From Epiperipatus broadwayi (taxonomy: Eukaryota > Onychophora > Udeonychophora > Euonychophora > Peripatidae), in assembly GCA_028023455.1 (NCBI GenBank), contig JAQFVV010000017.1, forward strand, positions 4,618,098 to 4,682,097: a stretch of 64,000 nucleotides of DNA, read 5' to 3'. The notes below the pieces were generated by a model that saw only the letters and a list, made by a program, of their open reading frames with translations, was not told the DNA's origin and ran no database searches. Numbering within the stretch: the stretch's first letter is position 1; every line of letters starts with the position of its first letter. This document shows positions 10,431 through 22,586 of the stretch, piece by piece. The position numbers and the translations under genes were made by a program.

Positions 10431-11343
10431 ATATGTTTTAAAAATGTTATATTTGTATACAATGAAAGACATTATAAACAATCAAAAGATTTAAGTATGG
10501 GGAATTGTTTAAGTAGATTACTGGCATCGTTATATATGAATTTTTTTGAACAAAGATTTTTCATTGAAACAAAATGCAAACCTATATTTTATGTGAGATA
10601 TGTTGATGACTATTTTTAATGTTAATGATAGGAAATCTGAATATTTTTTAAAATATATTAATTTATTTGATGAAAATATTACATTAACAATGGATAAATA
10701 AATAAATAATTCAATTAATTATATGGATGTTAAGATTAAAAAGTCATAAAGAATTATAGGATAAATATTGAGTCAAGTATATTTAGGAAGAGTACTTTTT
10801 ATGGGTTATTAAGTAATTGGAAATCCGATATAGAATATGTACATAAAATAAATATTGTTAATAATAGAGTAATAAGAGGAATAAATTTGTGTTTAGGAGA
10901 AAAGTTATTTAAGGAAGAAATAAATAAGAGAAGAGGCAATGAAAAAAACAATTATCCAAGTAAAATTATTAATAAATTATGTGGAAAGAAAAATATTGAA
11001 AAAATAAAAAGAAATTTGAATAAAAAGAAAGATAAGAAGATTATATATAGCAGTTATAATGTATCAAAAAAAAATTTTTTTTAAGATTAAAAAGATTATG
11101 AACAATATAAATAAGAAGTATAGAAGGGATTGTAATTTATTTTTGAAATCCCGTATAGAAAAAAAAATTAATTTAGAAAATGTGATAAAAGAAACAAAAA
11201 ATAGAAATGTCGAAAATATGAATGGGATTTATAGGATTGAGTGTTTAGATTGTAAAAGAAATAATAGGAATCTATTATATATATGTATAACAAAGAATAA
11301 ATTAAAGACAAGATTAAAACAACATTTGAATGAAAGAATTTGA
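10431..11343 (+). pseudogene. Penelope-like element: RT palm/thumb plus GIY-YIG endonuclease remnant
   Basis: The + strand encodes, in shifted frames, FVYNERHYKQ.KDLSMGN, then LLASLYMNFFEQRF, then the RT catalytic box RYVDDYF (YVDD codons at 10599-10610). A degenerate thumb follows (NWKSDIEYVHKIN, near 10815). From 11059 a 94-codon open stretch carries a linker, GIYRIECLDC (residues 56-65) and LLYICITKNKLKTRLKQHL, i.e. a GIY-YIG domain with the second motif as YIC instead of YIG. Order and motifs are those of PLEs, which combine a telomerase-like RT with a GIY-YIG nuclease. Stops and frameshifts make it inactive. Confidence 0.8.
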
Positions 11344-11746
11344 ACATATAAATATTAAGATAAGAATGTTAGAAAAACTAAAATTATATAAAGGAAGAAT
11401 TCTAAAAGAAAGTTTATATATAAAGAGAAAACAATCTGTCTTAAACAGGATGAATTATATAATAGATTAAAAATTTTAAAAAGGTATTGTTTTAACGTAA
11501 TTGGTTAAGAATATAAAAAGGACAATTGGTATTTATATATATATAAAGAAATGCATATGTAAAGGGAAAAAGTTAGAAGAGAATAAAGAAGTAACTAAAT
11601 GTAGATTATATAATGTAATATATATGCAAAAAAGATGTATTGATAGATGAAAGGGAAATGTTATTATTTTTTATGATAAGAGTATATACATTTTTATATA
11701 TTAATTTTATTTGTAATAATAATGTCAAAAATATGTAATTTTATAG

Positions 11747-11850
11747 ATCCTTGAAAATGACTACAGGAAAAAGTAGTCGAAACATTGGCTTTAAAGATGT
11801 GAATATGTATGTATGGTTGATGAGAAGAAATAAAGTTTTTTTTTAAAAAA
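11747..11850 (+). other. PLE 3' terminal hairpin with GAAAC (hammerhead-like)
   Basis: A perfect 6-bp stem gactac/gtagtc closes a purine-rich loop and is followed at once by GAAAC, the stem II-GAAAC order of a hammerhead. The upstream core is ttgaaaat rather than ctgaaga, so cleavage is doubtful. An ataaagtttttttt tail follows. The same block recurs at 47672-47790. Confidence 0.5.
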
Positions 11851-11879
11851 AGGAGAGTATATAATTTGATTGGATTCAA

Positions 11880-12127
11880 TGAAAAGAATATTATAGTTTA
11901 TAAGACATATATTTTAAAGAAAAAAGATTTCTTATGGTTATTAAAAAGTTTGTTAATAGCTATGATAATAAGTTAAATATATATATTTATAAATATTTAC
12001 TGACAATGACATCTAGAATTTTTTTTAACTACAATTATTTTTCTTTTCCCTCTTCTCTTATAACTATTATATGCATATATAGATTTTAAAAAAATATATA
12101 TGGCTTTATTGCTTGGGAGTTCATAAA
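11880..12127. other. AT-rich stretch without recognised genes
   Basis: Only A/T-rich sequence seen. Confidence 0.4.
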
Positions 12128-12197
12128 AATTTGAGCATCAGAATTGATCCTGGAACCTCCTGATTCCAAATGCTCTACCAATTGCACCAAACCATGC
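12128..12197 (-). mobile_element. tRNA-like SINE remnant
   Basis: The minus strand reads an A-box-like tggtgcaattggtagagc (12178-12189 core) and, downstream, a B-box-like ggatcaattct (12140-12150). Spacing fits a tRNA. The acceptor arms do not pair well, so I take it as a tRNA-derived repeat, not a working tRNA. Confidence 0.5.
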
Positions 12198-12904
12198 AAG
12201 GTTATATAGTAATAAAATATATATATATTTAATGCACTTATAACTATACTGACAAACTAATGATGTTTTTTATTATTTACAATTTACAATAGCATTTATC
12301 ATTAATAGATTAGTATAAAATGTTTTCTTTATAATTACATATATCATTAAAAACCAGTCTACACTTAGACAATTCCAATAACAATCAACAATTTCAAACA
12401 GTTGTCAAGGCAACCTCCTAACAATAAAGGTGGAATCCCATCTTTATTAATGGTGTAATATACTTATATAGACATTAAAGATTGCAACTTGACCACAAAG
12501 ATTGAAATTATTGAAATAAAGAAGTTTAAATAAACCTCTATATATAGTTTATATACCCATCTCTCTATACATGAAATACATTTATTTTTTTTTGCTGATT
12601 ACACTCAACATGAGATGGCTTTCATTATATACATTCTTCCAATATATATTCAACAAAAAAAGTGTAGACGGCTTCAAACATTTTATGTTAATGAGTTTTG
12701 GCCATTTACATATTTTATAAATAAATGTGAAATCTCATTCTCAAATACTCTCATCCATTATTAGCAACACAATAACATTTATTATTATCTTAGTGAATAA
12801 TATTACTGTAATTTTCATTACACTGCAAGGTAGGAAGTGGTTTCTATCCGATTTTAATATCTTGTGGAGGGGTGTAAACCAAAGACATGCAAAAAATATG
12901 TGAT
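12198..12904. other. AT-rich stretch without recognised genes
   Basis: Nothing recognised on either strand. Confidence 0.4.
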
Positions 12905-13060
12905 CCCCATGAAGCAATTTTGTGCTAAACCAGCACTCATTAGTTGGCCCAGATCACAATCTCTTACATATATCTTTATCATTGTTCAGTATATATAGAT
13001 AGCCAATTATTATAGTTTAATTGATAGTTATCAAACTTACTGCCCTTACAACTTTGACAC
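12905..13060 (-). mobile_element. Family D fragment with decayed hammerhead
   Basis: Minus strand: stem I side ggccaa, core CTAATGA (G5 to A), stem II gtgc/gcac with loop tggttta intact, GAAA replaced by AAAA. The adjoining leader (ggctatct block) matches other D copies. Probably inactive. Confidence 0.5.
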
Positions 13061-13094
13061 AAATTACTTTCAGTATATTAATATTTTTTATTCC

Positions 13095-13152
13095 TCATTC
13101 ATTAGACTAGAGATATATTCTTAGGAGGATAATCTCTAGTCTAATGAATGAC
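13095..13152. repeat. Short inverted repeat (18-bp arms)
   Basis: attcattagactagagat is followed after about 20 bases by its reverse complement. It could form a hairpin. Origin unknown. Confidence 0.5.
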
Positions 13153-14550
13153 TAATAAAAATTATTAATACATTTGTTATCACTTAAGATCAATTTTAAT
13201 TTTGGCACTTTGTTTTTGCTATTAATTTTATTCACAAATTAGAATTATTCAAATTTAGTGAATATTTAATATTTTGTGCTAAATATCTCATAAATTATTT
13301 TATTTGTGAATGCTTGGTTATATACTAATCACACCAAACATTTCATGTTGCAAATACTACTCTAGCTGCTTCATAAAAATATCCTGTATCAAACATATAT
13401 ATTTATAATTATTGAAGCATCTAATGTTAAATTTTAATATCCCCTTACTTATGACAATGCTATTATAACATAATCCTTTATAAAAAACATACGATAGAAA
13501 AATATTATTGATGTTTAGCTGCATTTTGTTTGTGTTAAGACTACACAATTTCTACTTATTAATATTTTTCCCAATTCTTTTATACACACCCAACCCCCAA
13601 TCAGCATATTTATCACTTCTTTAAAATTATATCTATATATAATCCTATACATAACATTTTCTCTGCCTTATATTTATCTTTCCTAGTCTCAATGTGCAAT
13701 GTCCAAATTCTAGTACTTTTAGAACGTGATCCAATTTTTAACTTCGTAAGCATAAAAATTCTCTTCGCTGACTTCTTTTCCCTTAATGTAACATTTTAAA
13801 ATATATGAAAATTTTATTGGATGCATCTTAATTATACAAGGAGTTATTAATATTTATGATGCAATTCTAAATATGAGATCTGTGAATTGCATTAAAGAAG
13901 ATGGCAAGAAATAGTAACTATCACCAATAATAAACAAATGTTTTATCTCTAATCATAGTACTCTATTGCCTAGTTACTCTATCTGAATTTGAGAAGAAAC
14001 AACATACATATTTATCTATAATAACATAGGCCAATTTACATGAAACATCAGAGACAATGTCCATTACAAAAAGTATGGACTAAGTACTGATACTGAAGAC
14101 AGTGACCCAGAAGTTCCATGATAAATACAAACTATGGCTAACGTATCTTACTACACATTCCGAGCAATCAAAATCAGTTTCTGATTTTCCTTTCTTGATT
14201 ATTTACTCTCTATGTGATTTCATATGATTTTAAGAAGGGAACGGTCATGTTGAAGATTATGGGAACTATAAGGTAATAATGATTTCCTACATGATAAAGA
14301 TTATAAAAAGTTGAAACGGTTATAAAAAAAATTCCACCTCCAAAGTTTTCAGTATATAACTGCTTTATAGATTGATTTCCCTTTATATTTGATTTTGATC
14401 TTAAACTTTTATTTATAACTTTTCCCTTATAAAAAAGTGTATTTACTACTTTAATTCCGATAATCTCAAATATCATTTTTAAAAAGTGGTATGGAAACAT
14501 TCTGCTTCCATTCATTAGGTATCTTTATTGCATTCAGAATTTGAATAAAA
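13153..14550. other. AT-rich stretch; one 101-codon ORF of unknown meaning
   Basis: The ORF on the minus strand (14210-14515) has no motif I recognise. It could be a decayed retroelement segment but I cannot support that. Otherwise empty. Confidence 0.35.
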
Positions 14551-14563
14551 AGATTTATGACTT

Positions 14564-14983
14564 TATGAAAGTACTATACCTTTATCTTTCTTATTACATT
14601 GCCAAATCCATATAATATTAATATCATCTATGTTCTTTATTACTTTTTACAATGCATTTTTACAACCCATTATTGATGGTTTTGATTGCTCCAGCAATCT
14701 TCTTCAGAACTTCTGTAGAAACACTAAATATTACATGATCACCATTTCATATGCTTGCTCAAGCTGTTAAAACAGACAAAACTCTCCATAACAGTAGTGC
14801 CACTCCAAGCAAGCCATTGATTACTCTGCATCCACTGATTACTCTGGCTTGCACTGAGTGGCACTACTGTTATGGAGAGTATTGCCTGTTTTAACTTCTG
14901 AAGAAGATTGCTGGGGCAATCGAAACCATCAATAGTGAGTTGTAAAAAGTAATAAAGAGCATAGGTGCTGTTAATATTATATT
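14564..14983. mobile_element. Foldback family E element with 13-bp TSD and hammerhead-like hairpins
   Basis: Inverted arms run inward from 14605 and 14989. Each contains a hairpin gattgc-tggg-gcaatc followed by GAAAC (right arm, about 14900-14925) and an aggcaaaactctcc-type block in the middle. The left arm holds an extra 58-bp segment. The 13-bp direct repeat agatttatgactt flanks it exactly (14551-14563 and 14984-14996). The arms are head-to-head with 3' ends outward. The core before the hairpin is CTGAAGA, which fits CUGANGA. Confidence 0.75.
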
Positions 14984-14996
14984 AGATTTATGACTT

Positions 14997-15710
14997 CATT
15001 TATTTCAATATATTCTAGTTGCTATTAGGAAGTCAACTGAAATTTAATTTGCGCTTAACCTATAGTTCTTTTCATATTTATTAGTATAACTTGTTTCTCA
15101 GTTATTATTTTTAAATATAGTTCTTTCTCATTAAAATAATTTTTAGAATACTTTACCTATTTGTTTATACATTTTTAAAAGGTGACAGGTTATAATTTAC
15201 TGTATTTTGATCCCATAAATAAGATTTCAGGGTTTTTCTTTACATTATTTTTGCTAGAAGATAAATATATTTTTATTGCAACATCTAATAAGCTGTATGG
15301 TACCTGAGGAAAGAGCAAGCCTTTGTTTTCATTTACTTTGTTGTTACCACTGTCATAATTTTCTAACAAAGTTTTGCTTGTCAAAACTTTAATGCATATT
15401 TTAATTGCTTTTTCTTTAAGTTGCAACCATTCAAATATTATCAACTCCCCCCCTCCCTTCCTATGCTAATTCTGACAATTTTTCAATCTGTTTAAATTTT
15501 TTGTAAATGTTATTGTAATATTTAAACAGCATTCCACTGAATAATGCTATTTCTTTGGCATTTTAATTTTAATATTAGTTATTAAGATTTGATGGTGTAT
15601 TTGATAGTATTTTTTCCCATCTGGTGTATCAAAATAAAATTGGTAGCACTTTTTTTAAAAAAATATTACAAAATGTTTTGCCTTCTTTTAAAGATAAATA
15701 TTTGTTATTT
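14997..15710. other. AT-rich stretch; unassigned 84-codon ORF
   Basis: The minus-strand ORF at 15190-15444 has no recognised domain. Nothing else supported. Confidence 0.35.
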
Positions 15711-16030
15711 AAAAAATAATAGATAATTTTTTTATATTAAATGCTTTTATTGACTGTGCACTAAAAAGAAATAATTGTTTCTTCAACCACAATTTGAGTT
15801 TTTAGATTTAACTTGAAATAAAGGGGAAAGGGGATCCAGAAATTAATTAAGTCAATCCCTATTTTTTATAACCAGGGATTGAGTTAATTTCTGGACACCC
15901 CCCCCCAGGCTTTTATTTCAAGTTAAATCTAAAACTCCAATTGTAGTTGAAGAAACAATTATTTTTATTTCTTTTTAGTGCATTGTCAATAAAACCATTT
16001 AATATTAAAAAAAATGTATCTATTATTTTT
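15711..16030. repeat. 320-bp palindrome without ribozyme motif
   Basis: Arms 15711-15859 and 15873-16030 are close reverse complements (for example gtttcttcaac facing gttgaagaaac, ccaggg near the centre). A run of nine to ten C at about 15898 sits in one arm opposite ggggaaagggg. No coding content and no clear flanking duplication. It could be a MITE or another head-to-head insertion. Confidence 0.65.
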
Positions 16031-17700
16031 AAGTTTTAGTATTGGCACATTTATCATACTTTAAATTGACCAGACACTTATAGTTGATATATGTATCACA
16101 ACATATTTCCGCTATAAGTTAAAACATATTATTATTATTACATAATAATACATATACATTAAGAATTTAAAAGTTTTTAAAATATTATTAAAATTAAAGA
16201 AAAAAAATTAAACTGCTTTCTTGTGATCATTATTTAAACCAAAAGAAAATTCTAAAGATAATTGTTAACTGAAAAATGTGAAATTATTGAATATTTTTCA
16301 TATTTTCCCCACTCTCTGTTCCGTATCTATCAAACTAGTTGAAATACTGAAAAGACAAGTGTTTTAAATGGATTAGGGTGATATAACTTAGTTATATATC
16401 AATTTTCAAGTAATTCTATTGAATTTAAATATATTAAACCTGGATTTTACAATTTCATTCTCACTTTAAAAAGATCAAAAGTTAACAAACAAACCAACAG
16501 ATTTTCCACAATCAATAAAAGCATTTAAAGAAGTGATGGCTTTTGGCTTCCCTGTTGGTGAACTTTTCAGAACTCCTTATTCTGCTTTTCACAAACATAT
16601 AAATAACAAATGAGTCAATTTTCTTTAAATATAGCACTGCATTTTGTTAAATATGTAAGTATTAGGATAGATGATGACTAAAATTGTGTTAAGTAATAGA
16701 AGATTTAGGCTGTTCAATTAGCATGTATTTTGTAGTTCTTAATATTAAGAGATGGGTCAGGTTCAACTTCAATGGAGATAATTCCTTTAATACTGCTCAA
16801 CACATATCCTTTTTCATTTATCTCTACTAAGCAAAAGTGGAAAAAAAAAACTATTTAATAAAAAATAAGTTATCAACTATCTAGAAAGAGAATCTATTAC
16901 TCATAAAATTATAAGTATTGATTTATCCACAGCAATCCTCAGGACAATGTTTATGCTGCTCTTGCCTAACTATTGTTTTAATTTCCAAAAATCTAATCAC
17001 TTTATTATTATTTTTTTTATATTTTGCAATGAATGGAATTAAGAATTAAAAATATTTCTGGAACATTATTGCTATAGAAAAAAAAATCCGATTCTTTTAT
17101 CCCCGTACACAAGTTCACTTGTTCTTCAAATAAATGTTCTCCAATAATATCTTAGGCAAAGATTTTCAGGCAACCTTGCCTTCTCCAACTATTCTTAATA
17201 CTGAGCCTTTACATTTTCCTTTAAACTATCAAATCCAGTTCTACCCAAGTACAAAGTATTACTGCAGAAATGCGAAATGATGAATCTTTCCCTAAATAAA
17301 AATGCCACCCAGTAACAAACAATTCATTCTCCATTAGAACGATTTATCTGTACTGTTAAATTTATTGCCTATTAACTTTCTACAGACAAAAAAACCCAAT
17401 AACATCAGACAATATCAAACATAATACCAATTTAATGAAACATAAAATTTATAGGAAAAGACAAAATGAATTTGCAAACTTACAAATTGCTTATGCAATG
17501 CATACATTGCAAATAATTGCATAAAATATTAACAAAAATAATAATTTTAACACTTTATGAGGCGATATATATGTATATTCAAGCTCCAGGCTACATTTAC
17601 ATGGAACTTCAACTATATCTGTTAATCACAGAAAGGATTTACCAAGTATCACAAGATCCTGACAATGCTTATGCATTCCTATACCAATGAAAAAAATCTC
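16031..17700. other. AT-rich stretch without recognised genes
   Basis: Read in six frames; no motif or family recognised. Confidence 0.4.
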
Positions 17701-17834
17701 AAACTTCTTTCTTGCTTCAATGTGGCATAAATCTTAGACCAATAGCATTCACTGATTATCTGATAATAAACTTCTTTCTTGCTTCAATGTGGCATAAATC
17801 TTAGACCAATAGCATTCACTGATTATCTGACATT
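17701..17834. repeat. 67-bp tandem duplication
   Basis: The block beginning aaacttctttcttgcttc at 17701 is repeated from 17768 with almost no change, so the duplication is recent. Non-coding. Confidence 0.8.
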
Positions 17835-18049
17835 CAACCAACTACTCAAATATAGACTTCAATATCATGACAAGTTAGTTTAAAAAGAAATGTTTTATAA
17901 AATGTCTGATTTACATTGAATCATCTTTCTATCCTCGTTAAAGCAACTCACTTCTATATCTCTATTCCTAAACTTTGACCTATTTGACATGGCTCAAAAT
18001 TCAATAATCAATACATGTACAAATCTTACTCTCTATCCACAATCCAATT
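17835..18049. other. Probable decayed 3' part of the neighbouring LINE
   Basis: Adjacent to the RT remnant on its C-terminal side; no clear motif could be read. Confidence 0.3.
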
Positions 18050-20090
18050 TTTCTTGCATCATTGGCTGATAAAGAACTTGAGTCTTTTAACATTAATTAC
18101 TAAATCAAAATCTTTGTAAGTTGCATTCAAAACATTAAGTACATTCTGCAGATCACCTTTTGAATGTGAACTGGCAAAAATAGCATAATCATTTTCTCAC
18201 TATATGTCAAAAATCCAAAAACATGACCTTTTTTATTTTTAATCAATTAAATGAAATCAAAAATTCCACTATCAAATCTTATTTCATCTTTATTTCTGAT
18301 TCATTAAGCTGCTTATAAACAGTTTCAAAGGTCACAGTCACAAAAGCAGAAAACAGCTAGAGCAAATACACATTCCTATTTATCATTCTATCATATAAAA
18401 TATAATATAAACTTTAGTGGGTAACCAACTAATTTCAAACAATGCTATAGATCTGTTTGATTAATCGAGTCAAATGATTTGATTAAATCAATAAAAGCAC
18501 TGTATAAATTATTTTTTGTTCCACTTTTCTCACATTTAGCTGGGAACAAAAAACCATGTCTATACATTCATCTGTAATTGGAATCTTTCTATTCAACAAA
18601 ATTTTTGAATGTGCCTCTACGATAATATATTTTTTTCATGTGTCAAATGCGTTGACCGGGAAGCGAACATGAGCCAGCTGCTTGGAAGGCGGCTATGCTA
18701 ACCACTAGGCTACAATCTAATTTATTCTTTATTTTTAAAAATTAGAACAATAAAATAATTAAGCTCAAGAAATACAACTTTCTTTTGAGTCCATATATTC
18801 TAAAAAAATTCCAATACTTTTAAAGATGACATATTATCACAATATTTAGAGTATTTCATCAGGACCTGCAGCCTTTCCATTTTTAAGATTATAAAGAGCT
18901 GCTTTGACTTCATTAATCTGGATATGTTTGTCCAAATCTAAATGAATAGACAAAATGGATACATTGTTAAAAATCATCAGCAATATTCAAAAGATGATCA
19001 AAATACTATCTCCATCTGTTCAAAATATCATTGTCATTATGTAATGGAGTACCCTTGCTAAATTTAATAGGATTTGATACTATTTTTTCTGGTCTAAATA
19101 TTACTTTCAATGTGTCAACAAAAGCTCAAAAGTAACCACTGTTCAGCAAATATCTATATCTTCACAGTTTAAATACACCAATCATTTTAAAGCTTTCTGT
19201 CAGTCAATGATCTTCTACATTTAAATTTCTGCATTTATTACAAGACTCCACATCTAATTTATTATTCTGTTAAACAGAAAATATCATATTTCCTTTAAAT
19301 CAAGTCATTAATAGATCATTAATGAGAAAACCTGTTATGATTTTTCTTTTTATTTTAATACCAGTATAGTATATATCCTGAAGCTAATAGTAATGTGGTC
19401 ATATGTGGTTGTTGTATAAGATTGAGTGGATGACTGAAGAGTTCCTTCTTTTTAATAAATACAAGGATAGATTTACTTGTATCCATAACATACTCCTTAA
19501 AAAGACTTTTATACCTCAATAAAGACAATCCTGAATGTCAAATTAGCAATTTTAGTGTTTAATTGATATAGCACAAATAATAAATGCTACTAAAAAACTT
19601 AAAACAATATGATTAGAATAAAACCTAATACAACTCCCATTTTAAACTTTGAGCGTACTAATCTATGATTCATTCAATAATCCGAGTTGTTCATTTAATA
19701 TGATCTCTTGTATTCTCATTCCTAACTACAAAATAATCTACTAAATGTCATTGTTTTGAGAATGGATGCATTCATGTTACTTTCTAATAATTTTTCTGCT
19801 TGAACAAAGTGTTTGTGATAGCAAATTCATGAGTTGTGCAAATTTAATAACAAAACATTTGAATTTACAGCACTAATACCACTATTTTACAACTTCCAAT
19901 CAAAATCTAAACCTCCAAAGAGAAAAATTTGATCTTTTAATAGCATTGCTATAACAACCCTATTATACAACAAATAATAAACTAATAAAGTGAGTATAAA
20001 TACCATTGCACAAGCCTTTCCTTGAAACAACCAGGAATTACAGCAAATATGACACCATGCATTATCACAGAGGCAGAACTCTCCATGCAT
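18050..20090 (-). pseudogene. Non-LTR retrotransposon (LINE) with endonuclease and RT remnants
   Basis: Read on the minus strand from high to low coordinates. First comes an endonuclease fragment with AITNTLFKQKNY and TWMHPFSKQWHLVDY (19707-19820), a signature of APE-type LINE endonucleases. Next is the connector NEVKAALYNLKNGKAAGPDE (18857-18918), then RT motif AFIDLIKSFDSIN (18461-18500), then DYAIFASSHSK (18157-18190) in place of the usual YADD-type box. A tRNA-derived SINE is nested at 18623-18718. Frameshifts and stops throughout; dead. Same LINE type as 1083-3200. Confidence 0.75.
18623..18718 (-). mobile_element. tRNA-derived SINE (family G), nested in a LINE
   Basis: Minus strand: A box TAGCCTAGTGG (18702-18712), B box GTTCGCTTCCC (18658-18668), then caacgcatttgacacatg and an A run. 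Both pol III boxes are near consensus and correctly spaced. It splits the LINE RT upstream of the AFIDL motif, so it is younger than the LINE. Confidence 0.75.
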
Positions 20091-20197
20091 TAACCTTTCA
20101 TTGATTTATCTGCTCTTCAAAAAAAAAACTGTGGCCATCTACATGTTCTATTAAGCATCCTTTCTCTGGAAGATGAGCTTAACTAAAAACAGTTATA

Positions 20198-20502
20198 ATA
20201 TAGGGGATTTAAACACAGACTTTTAAGCTTTCTTCAGCCAACCACTCTTTCTCATACAACTGATACACATGATCGCACATGTGAAAAAGATAAGTGATCT
20301 CCAATATATGTATTTCATGCTGAACTAGTATTTCATCAGTTGGTGCAGATCATCATTTCCCACACACATATATATAATATAATCAGTGCTTGGTTTATAT
20401 TAAGATCTATGAGATAGTGAAAAGAGCTTGAAAGTCTGTGTTCAAATCCCTTATATTACAGCTAGATTCCGGGTATGTAAAATATACTTGTATTTAAACT
20501 AT
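20198..20502. mobile_element. Foldback family D element with 14-bp TSD
   Basis: The left part is a minus-strand copy (tRNA-like segment at 20205-20275, ribozyme 20296-20352, leader to 20405). The right part (20405-20490) is a plus-strand tRNA-like tail only, so the right arm is 5' truncated. It is flanked by taaaaacagttata (20184-20197) and taaaagcagttata (20503-20516), a 14-bp duplication with one mismatch. Again head-to-head with 3' ends outward. Confidence 0.75.
20296..20352 (-). ncRNA. Hammerhead ribozyme, near-intact (family D)
   Basis: Minus strand: outer stem I gatct/agatc, inner ccaa/ttgg, core CTGATGA, GAAA, stem III ata/tat with loop ca. One extra A and a changed base in stem II (atac/gcat, one mismatch) are the only defects. 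Cleavage would follow AUA. Confidence 0.65.
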
Positions 20503-20516
20503 TAAAAGCAGTTATA

Positions 20517-22381
20517 TTGATCTTATATCTCGATAGCTCCTTAACTATTAAAAGTTTTGAAGAATTTATAGCAAATAAAGTTTACGCATTGTATGTACCT
20601 AAAATAAACTAATAGTACTTTATATTTCATGCCTATCACTGTCCCTTGCTTTATCATTACTATTCACTATACTTGTATCAATTATTGAAAACCTCAAAGC
20701 ATGACAACCTAGTCATACTCTGTGAGTCAGGCAATTTTTAGACATTTCGTAAGTTCCTTCTACTTAAAACAGGAAAAACTCACTATACATATCATGTGAT
20801 GTTTATTTCCATCTACTTACATGGTAGATAGGGCAATCCCTACATAGAACCGCCTAAATTCTTTACCCAACTGATGGTTCTGATCTAAATCCAATTCAAA
20901 ACTGTCAAAATTAATCATTGTACTATATGAAGAAAATCATACTGCTACATTACTAACTCTATCCCCACCAGTGTTTTCTTAAATCTCAAGTGTTTGAGCT
21001 AAAAACAAATTATAAAAGAAAAACTGCTGCTGGAGTTAAAGGATGAAAATGTATTTGTCCAAACACCCAATCCCATTATCAGTTATTATAAGATGATCAA
21101 TAGTATGAGAAGCTCATGATGAGGATGCCCTACATTATCTTAAATAACTAAAGCAGCAAACAAAAGAGGAGGGTCACTATTGGTATCAGAAACAGTATAT
21201 AGCATTTGATGCACCAACATTCTGTACTATAAGGCAGGAAATACTCTTCCCTGAGATCTGTTCATTCATTATTCACAGTTACGCCTAATACCTAGAGTCA
21301 TTTCACAATTCGCTATCCATGGAGCACAGCACTCAAGACATCACAATCATTAAAAACAACTTTAAAATGCCCAAATGAACTATCATTTAAAGCAAATCAT
21401 ATAAACTTAACCTATAATAAAAATCCCCCCACCCCTCAACCCCCAGTATAAACGTCATCCCAAATTGGCAAACTTCATTACATAAAAACTGAAATATCAG
21501 TTATGGAAATTTCTACAGTAATGTAAATCTTTTTTTTTTAAAAAAAAAAACTTTTTATCACATTAATTTAACTGCGAATGTCTGCATAAACAAAATAAAT
21601 CTCTTCTGCTGCATCCAATAGCAAAATTTATTATTTCTTTAGGATTAAAAGTTGTCGTGAATTTCTTTATAATTTTACGATATTCACTATCAATATTGCA
21701 TTGGAGGAGTGAGGTGATCAATTACCTAAATTAATGTTATATATATATTAATTACCTACATTATTTGTCTAATATTTGATAAAATTTCCTTCCTTTCTTT
21801 AGTATATCATTTAGGGGATATTTGTATCTACAAAGTTAATTTTCAATAATTATGGAATCTGATATTCTTTTCAGTCCTAACTTTTTTTATATATAATTTT
21901 ATCTATAATGATGTCTATCCTGTTTTTATGTTACTTCCATTGTATATGAAATTTATATTCATTGACAAGTTTCATTTTATTTTTTTGCATGCATGCAATG
22001 TTAATTTGACATTTATAAATTCACTTCTATTGACTCTACTGGTCATATTTCAAACCTCCATGAAGTGTACTCAAACATAATTTGAAATGACTGTTTTGTT
22101 TTGATTGAATTGGGTTTTTTTTAGCCAATACCACTCTTAATACAGTAAAATCTCACTAATTTTGCTACAAAAACTAAATCATTTAGCACTAAAAATATCT
22201 TTCATTGTTTTTACATACCAACAACCTATATGACAATTTCCTTGTTTTCAAAGACCTAAAAACAAAATTTGCAGTTATTTATCTCAATAATACTCAGGTT
22301 TCAAAACAAACTTTTATTACAGTTTAGTTCTTTTCTTTACAAAATATTATTCAAGATAATTCAAAAACCTTTATCAATTCT
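20517..22381. other. AT-rich stretch without recognised genes
   Basis: Slightly less AT-rich than average around 20870-21330 but no exon with splice sites or known motif seen. A C-rich run lies near 21425. Confidence 0.35.
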
Positions 22382-22586
22382 TGTATTTTTATATTGGACT
22401 ATTTCCATCATCTAATATGATTATTGAATGTCTTTAGAAAAAATTAACTTTATTTAAATATTCCAAATACATTTAACTGTTAGTAATAGCACATCAAACA
22501 AGTTTGTATATGCATGTTTCGAGAAGTATTATTCTCCCCTCTTCTTCAGGTATTGTTACTGGCCTGACTAGTGACAGTACTAGTAA
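22382..22586 (-). mobile_element. Family B element fragment with hammerhead-like motif
   Basis: Nearly identical to 45635-45810 (the ggactatttcc block, aaatattccaaatac, the ribozyme-like block, ggcctgac). The tRNA-like head of family B is missing here. Minus strand core CTGAAGA, stem gagggg/cttctc, then GAAAC. Confidence 0.65.
22503..22562 (-). ncRNA. Hammerhead-like motif (family B)
   Basis: CTGAAGA, one spacer base, a 6-bp stem II gagggg/cttctc (two G.U), GAAAC, then atgcata. Stem III is only weakly defined, and I could not pair a convincing stem I. Structure search needed. Confidence 0.45.

Noticed and set aside
12128-12197. Functional tRNA gene on the minus strand
   Set aside because: A and B box-like sequences exist but acceptor and T stems do not pair well; more likely a SINE relic.
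14210-14515. 101-codon minus ORF as LINE RT
   Set aside because: A loose resemblance to RT helices, but no catalytic or conserved box could be found.
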